64,000 nucleotides of DNA from Lachnospiraceae bacterium (lineage in GTDB: Bacteria; Bacillota; Clostridia; Lachnospirales; Lachnospiraceae): assembly GCA_022652545.1 (NCBI GenBank), contig JALCRM010000001.1:372001-436000 (forward strand), read 5' to 3'. Positions 24,806 through 34,357 of this stretch are shown here, in pieces. A program made the position numbers and the translations under genes. Under the pieces are notes generated by a model. That model saw nothing but the letters and a program-made list of their open reading frames with translations, searched no databases and was not told the DNA's origin. Numbering within the stretch: the first letter of the stretch is position 1; each line of letters starts with the position of its first letter.

Positions 24806-26365
24806 ATGAAGGAACTTGGCACACTGCTTGAAAAGATCCGCTGCATACTGCGCAGCGCTGACGGGACGGAGATCACGGACAGCGGAAAAAAGGCGAAGGC
24901 ACTGGCCGTTACTGTGACGGAGATCACGAACGATTCGAGGAATATAGTGCCCGGCAGCCTGTTTTTCTGTATCGCAGGCGCGAAGAGTGACGGCCATGAC
25001 TTTGCTTCCGCAGCCATTGCCAGAGGCGCTGCCGTGCTGGTGGTCCAGCATGCCGTGGATCTGAAAAATCCGCCGGAGGGGACGGACGAGGCTGCGTTCC
25101 GCAGGGCAGCGGATGCGGCAGTACTCGTGGAAGTACAGGACAGCAGATACGCGATGGCCTTCATTTCGGCGGCCTGGTACGGAAATCCGGCGGACCGGCT
25201 GCGCGTGATCGGTGTGACCGGGACAAAGGGCAAGACGACCACGACCTATCTTATCAAAGCGATCCTTGAGGAAGCGGGACTCAAAGTCGGACTTGCAGGT
25301 ACGATCGAAACGATCATCGGAGACCGCCATATTCCCGCGTCGAATACGACACCGGAGTCGATCGTATTGCAGAAGACCTTCCGCGAAATGGAGGATGCCG
25401 GTATTTCGATCGTAGTCATGGAAGTGTCGTCGCAGGCTCTCAAGCTCCACCGTACCCAGGGCTTTACCTTTGATACAGGTGTTTTTACGAATATCAGCCC
25501 TGACCACATAGGAGCGAACGAGCACGCGAATTTTGAAGAGTATCTGTACTGCAAGAGCCTGCTGTTCAGGCAGTGCCGGCACGCTTTCGTAAACGGCGAC
25601 GACGGGCACTGCGGCGATATACTGAAGGCCTGCACCTGCCCTGCAGAGATCTTCGGGCTGACAGAAGGCTGCGACCTGCGTGCCGAGGATCTGAAGCTGG
25701 TCAGCAAACCGGGAGAGCTGGGGATCTCCTTCCGCACGGAAGGACACGCCGGCGGACGCACAGCCGCATTTGGCGCAGAGGTGCCCACACCCGGAAAATT
25801 CAGTGTATACAACGCGCTCTGTGCGATCGCGGTGGCCATGCGCTATGGAGCTACGGACGCTCAGATGCAGGATGCGCTCGGAAGAGCCAGAGTGAGAGGC
25901 CGCATTGAAATGGTACACGTGAGCGATGATTTTACGCTGCTCATCGATTATGCGCACAACGCAGTCGCGCTGGAGAGCCTGCTTACGACGCTGCGGGAAT
26001 ACAGACCGCACAGGCTGGTGTGTATGTTCGGCTGCGGCGGCAACCGTTCCAAACTGCGCCGCTACGAAATGGGAGAGATCTCCGGGAAACTTGCGGACTT
26101 TACGATCATCACATCCGACAATCCGCGCGATGAGGAACCGCTGGATATCATTCACGACATAGAGACCGGCATCAAGAAAACGAACGGCAGGTACACGGAG
26201 ATACCGGACCGCAGGGATGCCATACGCTATGCGATCCGGCACGGAGAGCCGGGCGATATCGTGATCCTGGCCGGCAAGGGCCACGAAGACTACCAGGAGA
26301 TCAAAGGCAGAAAATATCCCATGGACGAGCGCGTCATCATCGAAGAGATCCTGCAGGAAGGCTGA
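24806..26365 (+). CDS. murE: UDP-MurNAc-tripeptide synthetase MurE (DAP-adding type)
   Basis: A 519-residue Mur ligase. It has the P-loop GVTGTKGKTTTTYLI, the NTTPES and MEVSSQAL segments, RGRIEMV, and the motif TSDNPRDEEP. The DNPR element is the one that selects meso-diaminopimelate in MurE enzymes, so the peptidoglycan is expected to be DAP type. It acts in the cytoplasm on UDP-MurNAc-L-Ala-D-Glu. The gene stands apart from the mraZ-ftsZ cluster and starts a run with priA, def and fmt. Start ATG 24806. Confidence 0.94.
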   Translation: MKELGTLLEKIRCILRSADGTEITDSGKKAKALAVTVTEITNDSRNIVPGSLFFCIAGAKSDGHDFASAAIARGAAVLVVQHAVDLKNPPEGTDEAAFRRAADAAVLVEVQDSRYAMAFISAAWYGNPADRLRVIGVTGTKGKTTTTYLIKAILEEAGLKVGLAGTIETIIGDRHIPASNTTPESIVLQKTFREMEDAGISIVVMEVSSQALKLHRTQGFTFDTGVFTNISPDHIGANEHANFEEYLYCKSLLFRQCRHAFVNGDDGHCGDILKACTCPAEIFGLTEGCDLRAEDLKLVSKPGELGISFRTEGHAGGRTAAFGAEVPTPGKFSVYNALCAIAVAMRYGATDAQMQDALGRARVRGRIEMVHVSDDFTLLIDYAHNAVALESLLTTLREYRPHRLVCMFGCGGNRSKLRRYEMGEISGKLADFTIITSDNPRDEEPLDIIHDIETGIKKTNGRYTEIPDRRDAIRYAIRHGEPGDIVILAGKGHEDYQEIKGRKYPMDERVIIEEILQEG

Positions 26366-26415
26366 ACGCACGCAACGCAGCCGGTCAGAGCCACAGGGTC
26401 CGCGGAGGTCATTTT

Positions 26416-28689
26416 TTGGATACAAAACCATATGCGTATGCGGAAGTGATCATCGACATCTCGCATGAAAAACTGGATCATCCGTTTACATACAGGATCC
26501 CGGATACGCTGCGCGGCACCCTGAAGCCGGGCGACCGCGTGGAAGTGCCCTTCGGAAAGGGAGATACAGGCAGGCAGGGGTATGTGGTGGGACTTGCGGA
26601 GCACTGTGATCTGCCGGCCGGAAAGGTCAAGGAGATCACGTCCCTGTCAGCAGGCAAAACAGGACCCGGCACGGACGACGGAAGCGAGCGGGCGGTCGAA
26701 CTCGCAGCCTGGATGAAGGAACGTTACGGATCCACGTTTATCACCGCCCTGAAGACGGTGCTGCCCATGCGCCGGGAAGTCAGGCCGCTGCAGCAGAAAA
26801 CGCTGGTCCTGACGGCCGGCGAGGAAGAAGCGCGCGAAAGGCTTGCGCTTTACCGCCAAAAGCATCAGATCGCAAGGGCAAGACTGCTCGAAGGTCTGCT
26901 CGAAGTGCCGGAACAGCCGTACGCACTGGCAACCGATAAACTTCACGTCACGGCTGCCACTGTGAGATCCCTTGAGAACAGCGGCCTGCTGCGCGTGGAA
27001 GTGGAGACATCCCTGCGCAACCCGGTCAGGGAAAGAAACGGGGAGGCAGATACGCTCGAGCTGTCTTCCGGCCAGCAGGACTGCATCCGCGGCGTGCTGG
27101 ATGATTTTGACCGGAAGAAGGCCACTGTGAGTCTGCTGCACGGCATCACAGGGAGCGGGAAGACCGAGGTCTATATCCGGATCGCCGAGGGGATCGTGGC
27201 CCGCGGCCGCCAGGTGATCGTGCTGATTCCCGAGATCGCGCTGACCTACCAGACGCTGCTGCGGTTTTATGCACATTTCGGAGACCGCGTTTCCGTTATG
27301 AATTCCACGCTCTCGGCAGGCGAAAAGCACGACCAGTTCCGGCGTGCCAGGGAAGGCGGGATCGATGTGATCATCGGCCCGCGCAGCGCGCTGTTTACGC
27401 CCTTTCCGAAACTCGGTGCCATTATCATGGACGAGGAGCAGGAGAACAGCTATAAAAACGAGAATATGCCCAAGTACCACGCAAGGGATGTGGCGGTCAG
27501 GATCGCAGCCATGCAGGGTGCCGTGGTGCTGCTGGGCTCCGCCACGCCGTCCCTGGAGTCCTATTACCTTGCTTCGGCAGGCACGTACCGTCTTTACGAG
27601 CTGAACAGCAGGCTCACCGGAGGAACGCTGCCCGCAGCGCATATCGTGGATATGCGGGAGGAACTGAAGGAGGGAAACCGCACCATGTTTTCCTCACAGC
27701 TCCAGTCGCTTATGGAAGACAGGCTCTCGAGGAAGGAACAGACCATCCTCTTCCTGAACCGCAGGGGATATGCTGGTTTTGTATCCTGCCGCGCCTGCGG
27801 ACACGTCATGAAATGCCCCCATTGCAGCGTTTCGCTTTCGGAGCACATGCACGGCAGGCTCGTATGCCATTACTGCGGCTATGAGCAGCCGGCGGTCAGG
27901 GTCTGCCCGGAATGCGGCTCCAGATACATCGCGGGATTCAGGGCGGGGACGGAACAGATCGAGATACAGCTGCAGCGCATGTACCCGCAGGCACGCGTGC
28001 TCCGGATGGACGCCGATACGACAGCCAGGAAAGAGTCCTATGAAAAGATCCTGTCCTCTTTTGCAAACGAAGAGGCGGATATTCTGCTGGGGACCCAGAT
28101 GATCGTCAAGGGCCACGACTTTCCCAATGTGACGCTTGTCGGTGTCCTGATGGCGGATCTGTCGCTGAATGCAGGCGACTATCGTGCATCGGAGCGCACC
28201 TTCCAGCTGCTGACGCAGGCGGCAGGGCGGGCAGGCCGCGGCACGAGGCCGGGGGAAGTCGTGATCCAGACCTACGAACCGGACAACTATGCGGTCAGGG
28301 CAGCTGCGGCGCAGGACTACAGGGCCTTCTACGACGAAGAGATCCGCTACAGGCAGCTCCTTCAGTATCCGCCGGTGTGCCATATGCTTGCCGTGCAGAT
28401 CCAGGACAGGGACGAGGACACTGCGCTCGCCGCCATCGGGGAAGTGCGCGGCATGCTGGAAACGGAGGACGGTGCGGGGGAGAGCATCGTGATCGGCCCG
28501 TCAGCCGCGGCCACCTCCAAACTGCGCGACAGCTATCGCTTCGTCGTCTATATTAAAAATGCAAAGTATGATAAACTTGTGCGGTACAAAGACAGGATCG
28601 AAGAGTACTGGAAGGGCCTTACGGCCGCGGCGTCGCGCTTTTTTGACACACAGCTGCAGTTCGATTTCGATCCCGTGAATCCGTATTGA
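26416..28689 (+). CDS. priA: Primosomal replication restart helicase PriA
   Basis: A 757-residue PriA. The N-terminal DNA-binding domain (YAEVIIDISHEKLDHPFTY) is followed by helicase motif I GITGSGKTEVYI, motif II IIMDEEQENSYK (DEEQ here, where DEEH is common), and the zinc-binding block CRACGHVMKCPHC..CHYCGY..CPECGS. It reloads the replicative helicase at stalled forks. The start is TTG at 26416, eight bases after CGGAGG; no ATG with a ribosome site is nearby. Confidence 0.95.
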   Translation: MDTKPYAYAEVIIDISHEKLDHPFTYRIPDTLRGTLKPGDRVEVPFGKGDTGRQGYVVGLAEHCDLPAGKVKEITSLSAGKTGPGTDDGSERAVELAAWMKERYGSTFITALKTVLPMRREVRPLQQKTLVLTAGEEEARERLALYRQKHQIARARLLEGLLEVPEQPYALATDKLHVTAATVRSLENSGLLRVEVETSLRNPVRERNGEADTLELSSGQQDCIRGVLDDFDRKKATVSLLHGITGSGKTEVYIRIAEGIVARGRQVIVLIPEIALTYQTLLRFYAHFGDRVSVMNSTLSAGEKHDQFRRAREGGIDVIIGPRSALFTPFPKLGAIIMDEEQENSYKNENMPKYHARDVAVRIAAMQGAVVLLGSATPSLESYYLASAGTYRLYELNSRLTGGTLPAAHIVDMREELKEGNRTMFSSQLQSLMEDRLSRKEQTILFLNRRGYAGFVSCRACGHVMKCPHCSVSLSEHMHGRLVCHYCGYEQPAVRVCPECGSRYIAGFRAGTEQIEIQLQRMYPQARVLRMDADTTARKESYEKILSSFANEEADILLGTQMIVKGHDFPNVTLVGVLMADLSLNAGDYRASERTFQLLTQAAGRAGRGTRPGEVVIQTYEPDNYAVRAAAAQDYRAFYDEEIRYRQLLQYPPVCHMLAVQIQDRDEDTALAAIGEVRGMLETEDGAGESIVIGPSAAATSKLRDSYRFVVYIKNAKYDKLVRYKDRIEEYWKGLTAAASRFFDTQLQFDFDPVNPY

Positions 28690-28708
28690 AACATGGGGAA
28701 AACAGATC

Positions 28709-28772
28709 GGTGCCGACGCGCCGGCTGCCTGTTTCAGAGAACAAATTCAAAATCCTTAAAACGGGTTTGAAT
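28709..28772 (+). repeat. Intercistronic leader element, copy upstream of def
   Basis: GGTGC-CGAC-GCGCC-GGCTGC (28709-28728) then CTGTTTCAGAGAAC, nearly identical to the murD leader at 46201. Here hairpin II is replaced by an AT-rich stem ATTCAAA/TTTGAAT (28745-28772). Confidence 0.65.
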
Positions 28773-28801
28773 TATAAGGTTTTCTTCCTAGAGGTGTGAG
28801 A

Positions 28802-29380
28802 ATGGCAATCAGAACGATACGAGAGATCGGGGATCCGGTCCTGACTAAAAAATGCAAGGAAGTTGCGGAAATGACACCGCGGCTGTCCGAACTGATCGAC
28901 GATATGCTGGAAACGATGTACGACGCCAATGGCGTGGGCCTTGCGGCTTCGCAGGTAGGGGTGCTGAAGAACATCGTCGTGATGGATGTTTCGTCCGACA
29001 GGAGCGCACCTCTGGTGCTGGTCAATCCGCGGATCATTGAAAGCAGCGGCGAGCAGACCGGCACGGAGGGCTGCCTTTCGGTGCCCGGCAAGCTGGGCGT
29101 CGTCACGCGTGCGAACTATGTGAAGGTCGCGGCTTTCGACCGCGATATGAAGCCCTTCGAGGCAGAAGGCACGGAGCTGTTTGCCCGCTGCGTGTGCCAT
29201 GAACTGGACCACCTTGTGGGCAGGATGTATGTGGAACTGGTGCAGGGCGACCTCATGGACGTCGAGCCTGCGGACGGGGAAGAGAGCACCGGGAACGAAG
29301 AGGCAGAGGCGGCACCGGCAGTGCAGACGGCCTCCGGTGAGAACGCGGAAGCGGCCGGACAGGGAGAGACGGGACGATGA
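28802..29380 (+). CDS. def: Peptide deformylase
   Basis: A 192-residue deformylase. All three motifs are present: GVGLAASQVG, EGCLSVPG with metal ligand Cys91, and HELDHLVG (His133, Glu134, His137). It removes the formyl group from nascent proteins, the counterpart of the next gene fmt. Residues beyond about 165 form an acidic Glu/Ala tail with no domain. ATG 28802 lies six bases after GAGGTG; the GTG in that site is rejected as start. The stop overlaps fmt (ATGA). Confidence 0.95.
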   Translation: MAIRTIREIGDPVLTKKCKEVAEMTPRLSELIDDMLETMYDANGVGLAASQVGVLKNIVVMDVSSDRSAPLVLVNPRIIESSGEQTGTEGCLSVPGKLGVVTRANYVKVAAFDRDMKPFEAEGTELFARCVCHELDHLVGRMYVELVQGDLMDVEPADGEESTGNEEAEAAPAVQTASGENAEAAGQGETGR

Positions 29381-30330
29381 GGATCATTTTCATGGGGACG
29401 CCTGCGTTTGCCGTACCCGTGCTGGATGCGCTCAGGGAAAACGGGCAGGAGATCTGCCTGGCTGTGACGCAGCCTGACCGCGAGAGCGGGCGGGGAAGGG
29501 AAGTGCAGGCTTCGCCTGTCAAAACATATGCGCAGAAATGGGGCATTCCGGTCTTTCAGCCGGAGAGGGTGAAGCGCCCTGAGGCAGTGGAAAAACTGCG
29601 TGAAGCAGGCGCCGACCTGATCGTTGTGGCGGCCTTCGGACAGCTGCTTTCGCAGGAGATCCTGGATCTGCCGCGCCTAGGCTGCATCAATGTCCACGCG
29701 TCACTCCTTCCGAAATACCGCGGAGCTGCGCCCATCCAGTGGGCGGTCATAGACGGCGTGAAGGAGACAGGCGTCACGATCATGCAGATGGATGCGGGGC
29801 TTGACACCGGAGACATCCTCGCGCAGGAAAGGGTGCCGCTCGAGTCCGGGGAGACGGGCGGTTCCCTTTATGAGAAACTGTCTTCCGTGGGAGGAAAGCT
29901 GCTGGTGCAGGTGCTGCCGGAGATCGAGGCAGGCACGGTGCACCGTGTCAGGCAGGATGAAGCGGCGGCCACCAAAGTCAGCATGCTGCGCAAGGAAATG
30001 GGAGAGATCGACTGGAGCAGGGACGCGGCGTCGATCGAACGACAGATCCGGGGCATGCAGCCCTGGCCGGGTGCCTATACCCTGATGAACGGCAGGAGAC
30101 TCAAAGTTTATGCTGCGGAAGCAGGACCGGACGCGGCGGAGGAACATACGCCGGGCACGGTGCTGGAGGCGGGGCCGGATGCCCTGAAGGTCAGCACGGG
30201 CAAGGGTGTGCTGGGCCTTCTTGAGGTACAGGCAGAAGGCAAAAAACGCATGCCCGTGCGGGAATTTCTGCGCGGCAGCAGCCTTTGCCCGGGCGACAGG
30301 CTCGGCCGGTCTTCCCTTGCGGGAAAGTGA
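29377..30330 (+). CDS. fmt: Methionyl-tRNA formyltransferase
   Basis: A 317-residue enzyme. Seen: N-terminal MRIIFMGTPAFAVPVL, the formyl-transfer signature NVHASLLPKYRGAAPIQWA with catalytic Asn and His, GVTIMQMDAGLDTGD, and a C-terminal tRNA-binding domain. It formylates initiator Met-tRNA with 10-formyl-tetrahydrofolate. Start ATG overlaps the def stop by four bases, a common def-fmt arrangement. Confidence 0.95.
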   Translation: MRIIFMGTPAFAVPVLDALRENGQEICLAVTQPDRESGRGREVQASPVKTYAQKWGIPVFQPERVKRPEAVEKLREAGADLIVVAAFGQLLSQEILDLPRLGCINVHASLLPKYRGAAPIQWAVIDGVKETGVTIMQMDAGLDTGDILAQERVPLESGETGGSLYEKLSSVGGKLLVQVLPEIEAGTVHRVRQDEAAATKVSMLRKEMGEIDWSRDAASIERQIRGMQPWPGAYTLMNGRRLKVYAAEAGPDAAEEHTPGTVLEAGPDALKVSTGKGVLGLLEVQAEGKKRMPVREFLRGSSLCPGDRLGRSSLAGK

Positions 30331-30341
30331 GGTGTTTTGCT

Positions 30342-31061
30342 ATGTTTGATGTTACGTATATCCTGGTCATCATAGGGGCCGTCATCTGTATGATCGCAAG
30401 TGCCCGCGTGAACTCGACCTACAGTAAGTACGCCCGCATACAGAGCAGCGCCGGCATGACCGGTGCGCAGGCTGCCCAGTGCATTCTGGAGCGCAGCGGC
30501 GTGACGGATGTCTCCGTCGGCCATGTCTCGGGAAATCTGACGGACCACTTCGACCCTTCAAAGATGGTCGTGAATCTTTCGGATGCCACCTATGCTTCGA
30601 CTTCGGTTGCTGCGATCGGCGTCGCGGCTCACGAGTGCGGACATGTGATGCAGCACCATACGGGCTATGCACCGCTGGCATTCCGGGCAGCGCTGGTACC
30701 GATCGCCAACATCGGCTCCAACATGGGCCTGCCCATGGTCATACTGGGGCTTATCCTCGGTGTCGGTTATACAAATTCCGGTGCCCTGACATTCGGCGGT
30801 ATCCTCTGCGACATCGGCATCGCTCTTTTCTGTTTCGGCGTTCTTTTTCAGCTGGTCACCCTTCCCGTGGAATTCGATGCATCGAGCAGGGGACTGAAGA
30901 TGCTCGAGCAGTACAACATCCTCAACCAGAATGAGCTGCCGTACAGCCGTGCGGTGCTGCACGCGGCGGCCATGACCTATGTGGCCGCGGCTGCTTCTTC
31001 CATTCTGCAGATGCTGCGGCTGCTTCTGCTCGTCAGCGGCGGAAGGCGCAGAAGTGACTGA
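30342..31061 (+). CDS. yugP: Zinc metallopeptidase of the YugP family
   Basis: A 239-residue membrane protein. It has an N-terminal helix (5-21), the zinc motif HECGH at 97-101 in AIGVAAHECGHVMQHHTGY, and three or four more membrane segments, with the third ligand probably in PVEFDASSRGLKML. This is the YugP (DUF232-like) membrane peptidase family, whose substrate is not established. Start ATG 30342 with GTGAGGTG upstream. It overlaps rsmB by eight bases and lies in the usual def-fmt-yugP-rsmB-rlmN order of Clostridia. Confidence 0.88.
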   Translation: MFDVTYILVIIGAVICMIASARVNSTYSKYARIQSSAGMTGAQAAQCILERSGVTDVSVGHVSGNLTDHFDPSKMVVNLSDATYASTSVAAIGVAAHECGHVMQHHTGYAPLAFRAALVPIANIGSNMGLPMVILGLILGVGYTNSGALTFGGILCDIGIALFCFGVLFQLVTLPVEFDASSRGLKMLEQYNILNQNELPYSRAVLHAAAMTYVAAAASSILQMLRLLLLVSGGRRRSD

Positions 31062-32391
31062 ACGCGGGGTCGTACTGCACATTCTTATGGACGGGGAAAA
31101 GAACGGCGTATCCGGTACTGCCCCGGTCCGCGAACAACTGGACCGCCATGCGGAAATGACAGACGCACAGCGGTCCTTTATTAAACGTCTGGCCGAAGGC
31201 TGCATCGAAGACCGCCTGCGCCTGGATGCCGTCATCGAAAAATTTTCCGGGAGGCCGGCGTCAAAGCAGAGGCCGGCCGTCAGGAACGCCCTGCGTATGG
31301 GGATCTATCAGATCCTTTGGATGGACGGGGTCTCTGACTACGCGGCCTGCAGTGAGAGCGTGGAACTTGTCAAAAAATGCGGGCTCCCCCAGATGGCCGG
31401 TTTCGTAAACGGAGTACTGCGGAATGTGGCACGCCGGAAACAGGCGGTCCTGGAGGAACTTTCCGTCAGTGAATCAGCCGAAGTCCGCTATTCCATCCCG
31501 GCCTGGATCCTGGAAATGTGGACGCAGCAGTACGGTGCGGAACGGGCGGCCGGGATCGCTGCCGCCTCTTCCGGGATCAGGCCGGTCACGATCCGCCTTG
31601 CTGCGCGCGTAAAAGGCGGGCAGAAGGAGGAACTTCTGCGCGGAATGGCGGCGGCAGGCGCAGAGGTCACACCCGCACGCTGGGCACCTGCCGCGTATGA
31701 ACTGCGGCATACAGGCGATATCCGGCGCCTGCCCGGTTTCCGGGAAGGCTTCTGGATCGTGCAGGATGAGAGCTCACAGCTGGCCTGTTCGCTGCTGAAG
31801 ATCACAGGGAAGGAAACGGTCGTGGACGTGTGCGCCGCGCCGGGAGGCAAGGCACTGGCCTGCGCCGAAAGACTTGGCGGAAACGGAAAGGTACGCGCTT
31901 TTGATCTTTATCCTCAGAAGGTGGAGAGGATACGGGAAAATGCGGAACGCATGAAACTGTCGGCGCGTGTGGACGCGGAAGTGCGGGATGCTTCCGTGCC
32001 CCGTCCGGAGGATGCAGACAGTGCGGACGTACTGATCTGTGATCTGCCCTGTTCCGGGCTGGGAGTGATCGGACGCAAGGGTGACATACGGTTCCGTCTG
32101 CAGCCTTCCGATCTGGATGCACTGAGCGCGCTTCAGAAAAAGATCCTGTCTGCTTCGGCCGGCTATCTGCGCAGGGGCGGGGAGCTGCTGTACAGTACCT
32201 GTACCATAGACAGACTGGAGAACGACGGGGTTGCGGATTATATCGAGAAGGAACTTGGTATGGAACCGGTGCGGATCGGGGACAGGCTGCCGGCCGGCTT
32301 TCCCGGAGTCGACGGGAACCGCGTGCAGATGACGCCGGACCTGCAGGGAACGGATGGCTTTTTTGCGGCGCTGTTCCGCAGACAGAAGTGA
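31054..32391 (+). CDS. rsmB: 16S rRNA m5C967 methyltransferase RsmB
   Basis: A 445-residue protein with an N-terminal NusB-like RNA-binding domain (about 1-135) and a Rossmann methyltransferase domain. Motif I is DVCAAPGGKALACAE, motif IV DLPCSGLGVIGRKGD, and motif VI STCTIDRLEND with the catalytic Cys. It methylates C967 of 16S rRNA. The start is GTG 31054 (VTERGVVLHIL), inside the last codons of yugP; the longer frame from 30979 would run through that gene and is rejected. The end overlaps the region of the rlmN start by a few bases. Confidence 0.92.
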   Translation: MTERGVVLHILMDGEKNGVSGTAPVREQLDRHAEMTDAQRSFIKRLAEGCIEDRLRLDAVIEKFSGRPASKQRPAVRNALRMGIYQILWMDGVSDYAACSESVELVKKCGLPQMAGFVNGVLRNVARRKQAVLEELSVSESAEVRYSIPAWILEMWTQQYGAERAAGIAAASSGIRPVTIRLAARVKGGQKEELLRGMAAAGAEVTPARWAPAAYELRHTGDIRRLPGFREGFWIVQDESSQLACSLLKITGKETVVDVCAAPGGKALACAERLGGNGKVRAFDLYPQKVERIRENAERMKLSARVDAEVRDASVPRPEDADSADVLICDLPCSGLGVIGRKGDIRFRLQPSDLDALSALQKKILSASAGYLRRGGELLYSTCTIDRLENDGVADYIEKELGMEPVRIGDRLPAGFPGVDGNRVQMTPDLQGTDGFFAALFRRQK

Positions 32392-32405
32392 GACCGGAGG
32401 GTGTT

Positions 32406-33452
32406 TTGACAGAAAACAGGACAGATATCAAATCGATGACGCTGCCGGAGCTGGAGGAGTATCTTTCAGCTGCCGGTGAGCCGAAATACAGGGCAGCGCA
32501 GCTGTTCCGCTGGATGCACGCCACGCTGGCCGCGGGTCCGGAAGAGATGACGAATCTTCCGAAAACGCTGCTCGCGTATCTGTCGGAAGACTGCACGTTC
32601 AACGTTCCGCACCTCGCGGACAGGCAGATCTCAAAGATCGACGGCACGCAGAAATTCCTTTTTGAGCTCGGCGACGGCGAACTGGTGGAAAGCGTGCTGA
32701 TGGAGTACAAATTCGGGTGTTCCGTCTGCGTCTCCTCCCAGGTGGGCTGCCGTATGGGCTGCCGCTTCTGCGCGTCCACGCTGAACGGCTGGAAACGGAA
32801 CCTCACGGCTTCCGAGATCCTGGAACAGATCTACTCCATAACGCGCATTGCGGGAAAAAGGATCTCCCATGCGGTCGTGATGGGGACCGGGGAGCCTATG
32901 GACAATTATGACAGCGTCGTGCGTTTCATCCGCCTTCTGACGGATCCTGCAGGACAGGGCCTGTCTCAGCGCAACATCACGGTATCGACCTGCGGGATCG
33001 TGCCGGGGATCAGGAAGCTGGCGGAAGAAGATCTTTCGGTCACACTGGCACTCTCGCTGCATGCAGTCACTGACGAAAAGCGCAGACAGATCATGCCGGT
33101 TGCCGAGAAGTGGACGATCGCAGAGTGCCTGGATGCCATGCGCTATTATTTTGACAGGACGGGACGCCAGGTGACGCTGGAATACAGCCTGATCCGCGGC
33201 GTCAACGATTCGGTCAGGGATGCGGCTGCACTCGCGGGGCTGGCCGGCCCGCTGCATGCCCACGTCAATCTGATACCGGTCAACCCGGTGAGGGAGCGGG
33301 ATTGTGCCCAGCCGACGGGAGCAGCTGTAAATGCTTTCCGCGCAAAGCTTGAAAAAAGAAAGATCAATGTTACTATTAGGAGAGAATTGGGCAGGGATAT
33401 TGACGGTGCCTGCGGGCAGCTGCGTCGCAGGCATATTGACACCGATGCCTGA
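32406..33452 (+). CDS. rlmN: Dual-specificity 23S rRNA/tRNA adenine-C2 methyltransferase RlmN
   Basis: A 348-residue radical SAM enzyme. The cluster motif is Cys116-x3-Cys120-x2-Cys123 (GCRMGCRFCAS); the resolving Cys is in the C-terminal DIDGACGQLR. It makes m2A2503 in 23S rRNA and m2A37 in tRNA. The preferred start is TTG 32406, five bases after GGAGGG; a GTG at 32388 that overlaps the rsmB stop would add six residues and would lie upstream of that site. Ends just before the prpC promoter. Confidence 0.94.
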   Translation: MTENRTDIKSMTLPELEEYLSAAGEPKYRAAQLFRWMHATLAAGPEEMTNLPKTLLAYLSEDCTFNVPHLADRQISKIDGTQKFLFELGDGELVESVLMEYKFGCSVCVSSQVGCRMGCRFCASTLNGWKRNLTASEILEQIYSITRIAGKRISHAVVMGTGEPMDNYDSVVRFIRLLTDPAGQGLSQRNITVSTCGIVPGIRKLAEEDLSVTLALSLHAVTDEKRRQIMPVAEKWTIAECLDAMRYYFDRTGRQVTLEYSLIRGVNDSVRDAAALAGLAGPLHAHVNLIPVNPVRERDCAQPTGAAVNAFRAKLEKRKINVTIRRELGRDIDGACGQLRRRHIDTDA

Positions 33453-33455
33453 TTT

Positions 33456-33484
33456 TTGCGTGCTGAAATCATTTGCTGTATAAT
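33456..33484 (+). promoter_or_regulatory. Promoter of prpC-pknB-rsgA
   Basis: TTGCGT (33456-33461), 17-base spacer, TATAAT (33479-33484), starting right after the rlmN stop. Confidence 0.75.
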
Positions 33485-33555
33485 GTCATGGCATTAAGTT
33501 ACCATCTGCCTGCAGCGGGCCGGTGGAATGATCTGACAGGGAAGTGCCCAACAGA

Positions 33556-34293
33556 ATGCTTAAATCGGTCTCGATCACAAACATAGGCCAGCGCCGGAAG
33601 ATGAACCAGGACTGTTATTTTGCCTCCGACATCCAGACGGGGAATCTTCCGAATCTGTATATCGTGGCGGACGGTATGGGCGGACACCGTGCGGGAGATT
33701 ATGCCTCGCGCTATGTGGTCGAACATATCACGCAGATGGTCAGGGATTCCTTTGAACAGAATCCCAAGAAGGTGCTGGACCGTGCCCTGCATCAGGTCAA
33801 CAGGGAACTGCGCACGATCGCGGCTTCCAACGAGAACCTCTATGGCATGGGGACGACCTGCGTCGCCGCTACGATCACGGGCGATTATCTGCAGGTGGCC
33901 AATGTAGGCGACAGCCGCCTGTACCTTCTGCATGGCGGCGTACTGCGGCAGGTAACTGTCGATCATTCGCTCGTGGAGGAAATGATCCTTGCGGGCGGAC
34001 TGAACCAGAAGGACGCGCGGGTACACCCTGACCGCAACATCATCACGCGGGCGATCGGTGCGGAGGACGAACTGAGGATCGACTATTTTGATGAAAAGAC
34101 GGAACCGGGAGATCAGATCCTGATCTGTACGGATGGCCTTACCAATATGGTAGAAGACGAGCGCATCGCCGAAATAGCGTCACAGATGCTTTCCCCCGAT
34201 GAGAAAGCGCGGCTTCTGGTCAATGAGGCCAACCGCAACGGAGGCAAGGACAACATCACCGTGATCCTGATAGATCCGTATTATCAGGTGTGA
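33556..34293 (+). CDS. prpC: PP2C-type Ser/Thr phosphatase (Stp/PrpC)
   Basis: A 245-residue PPM phosphatase. Motifs seen: NIGQRRKMNQDCYF, VADGMGGHRAGDYAS with the metal-binding Asp pair, GTTCVAATI, NVGDSRLYLL, RAIGAEDE, and CTDGLTNMVEDERI then GGKDNITVIL. It removes phosphates placed by the PASTA kinase encoded next. ATG 33556 is chosen because MLKSVSITNIGQ fits the family start; GTG 33544 nearer the AGGGAAG site is the alternative. 64 bases separate it from pknB. Confidence 0.93.
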   Translation: MLKSVSITNIGQRRKMNQDCYFASDIQTGNLPNLYIVADGMGGHRAGDYASRYVVEHITQMVRDSFEQNPKKVLDRALHQVNRELRTIAASNENLYGMGTTCVAATITGDYLQVANVGDSRLYLLHGGVLRQVTVDHSLVEEMILAGGLNQKDARVHPDRNIITRAIGAEDELRIDYFDEKTEPGDQILICTDGLTNMVEDERIAEIASQMLSPDEKARLLVNEANRNGGKDNITVILIDPYYQV

Positions 34294-34357
34294 ATCGGAA
34301 AGGCTGCAGAACTTGTAAGGAAGGCTGCCGTGAAAACGCAACAGCCCGGAGGAAGCC

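Noticed and set aside
24710-26431. A 573-codon antisense frame under murE
   Set aside because: Shadow of murE; no ribosome site and no recognisable domain.
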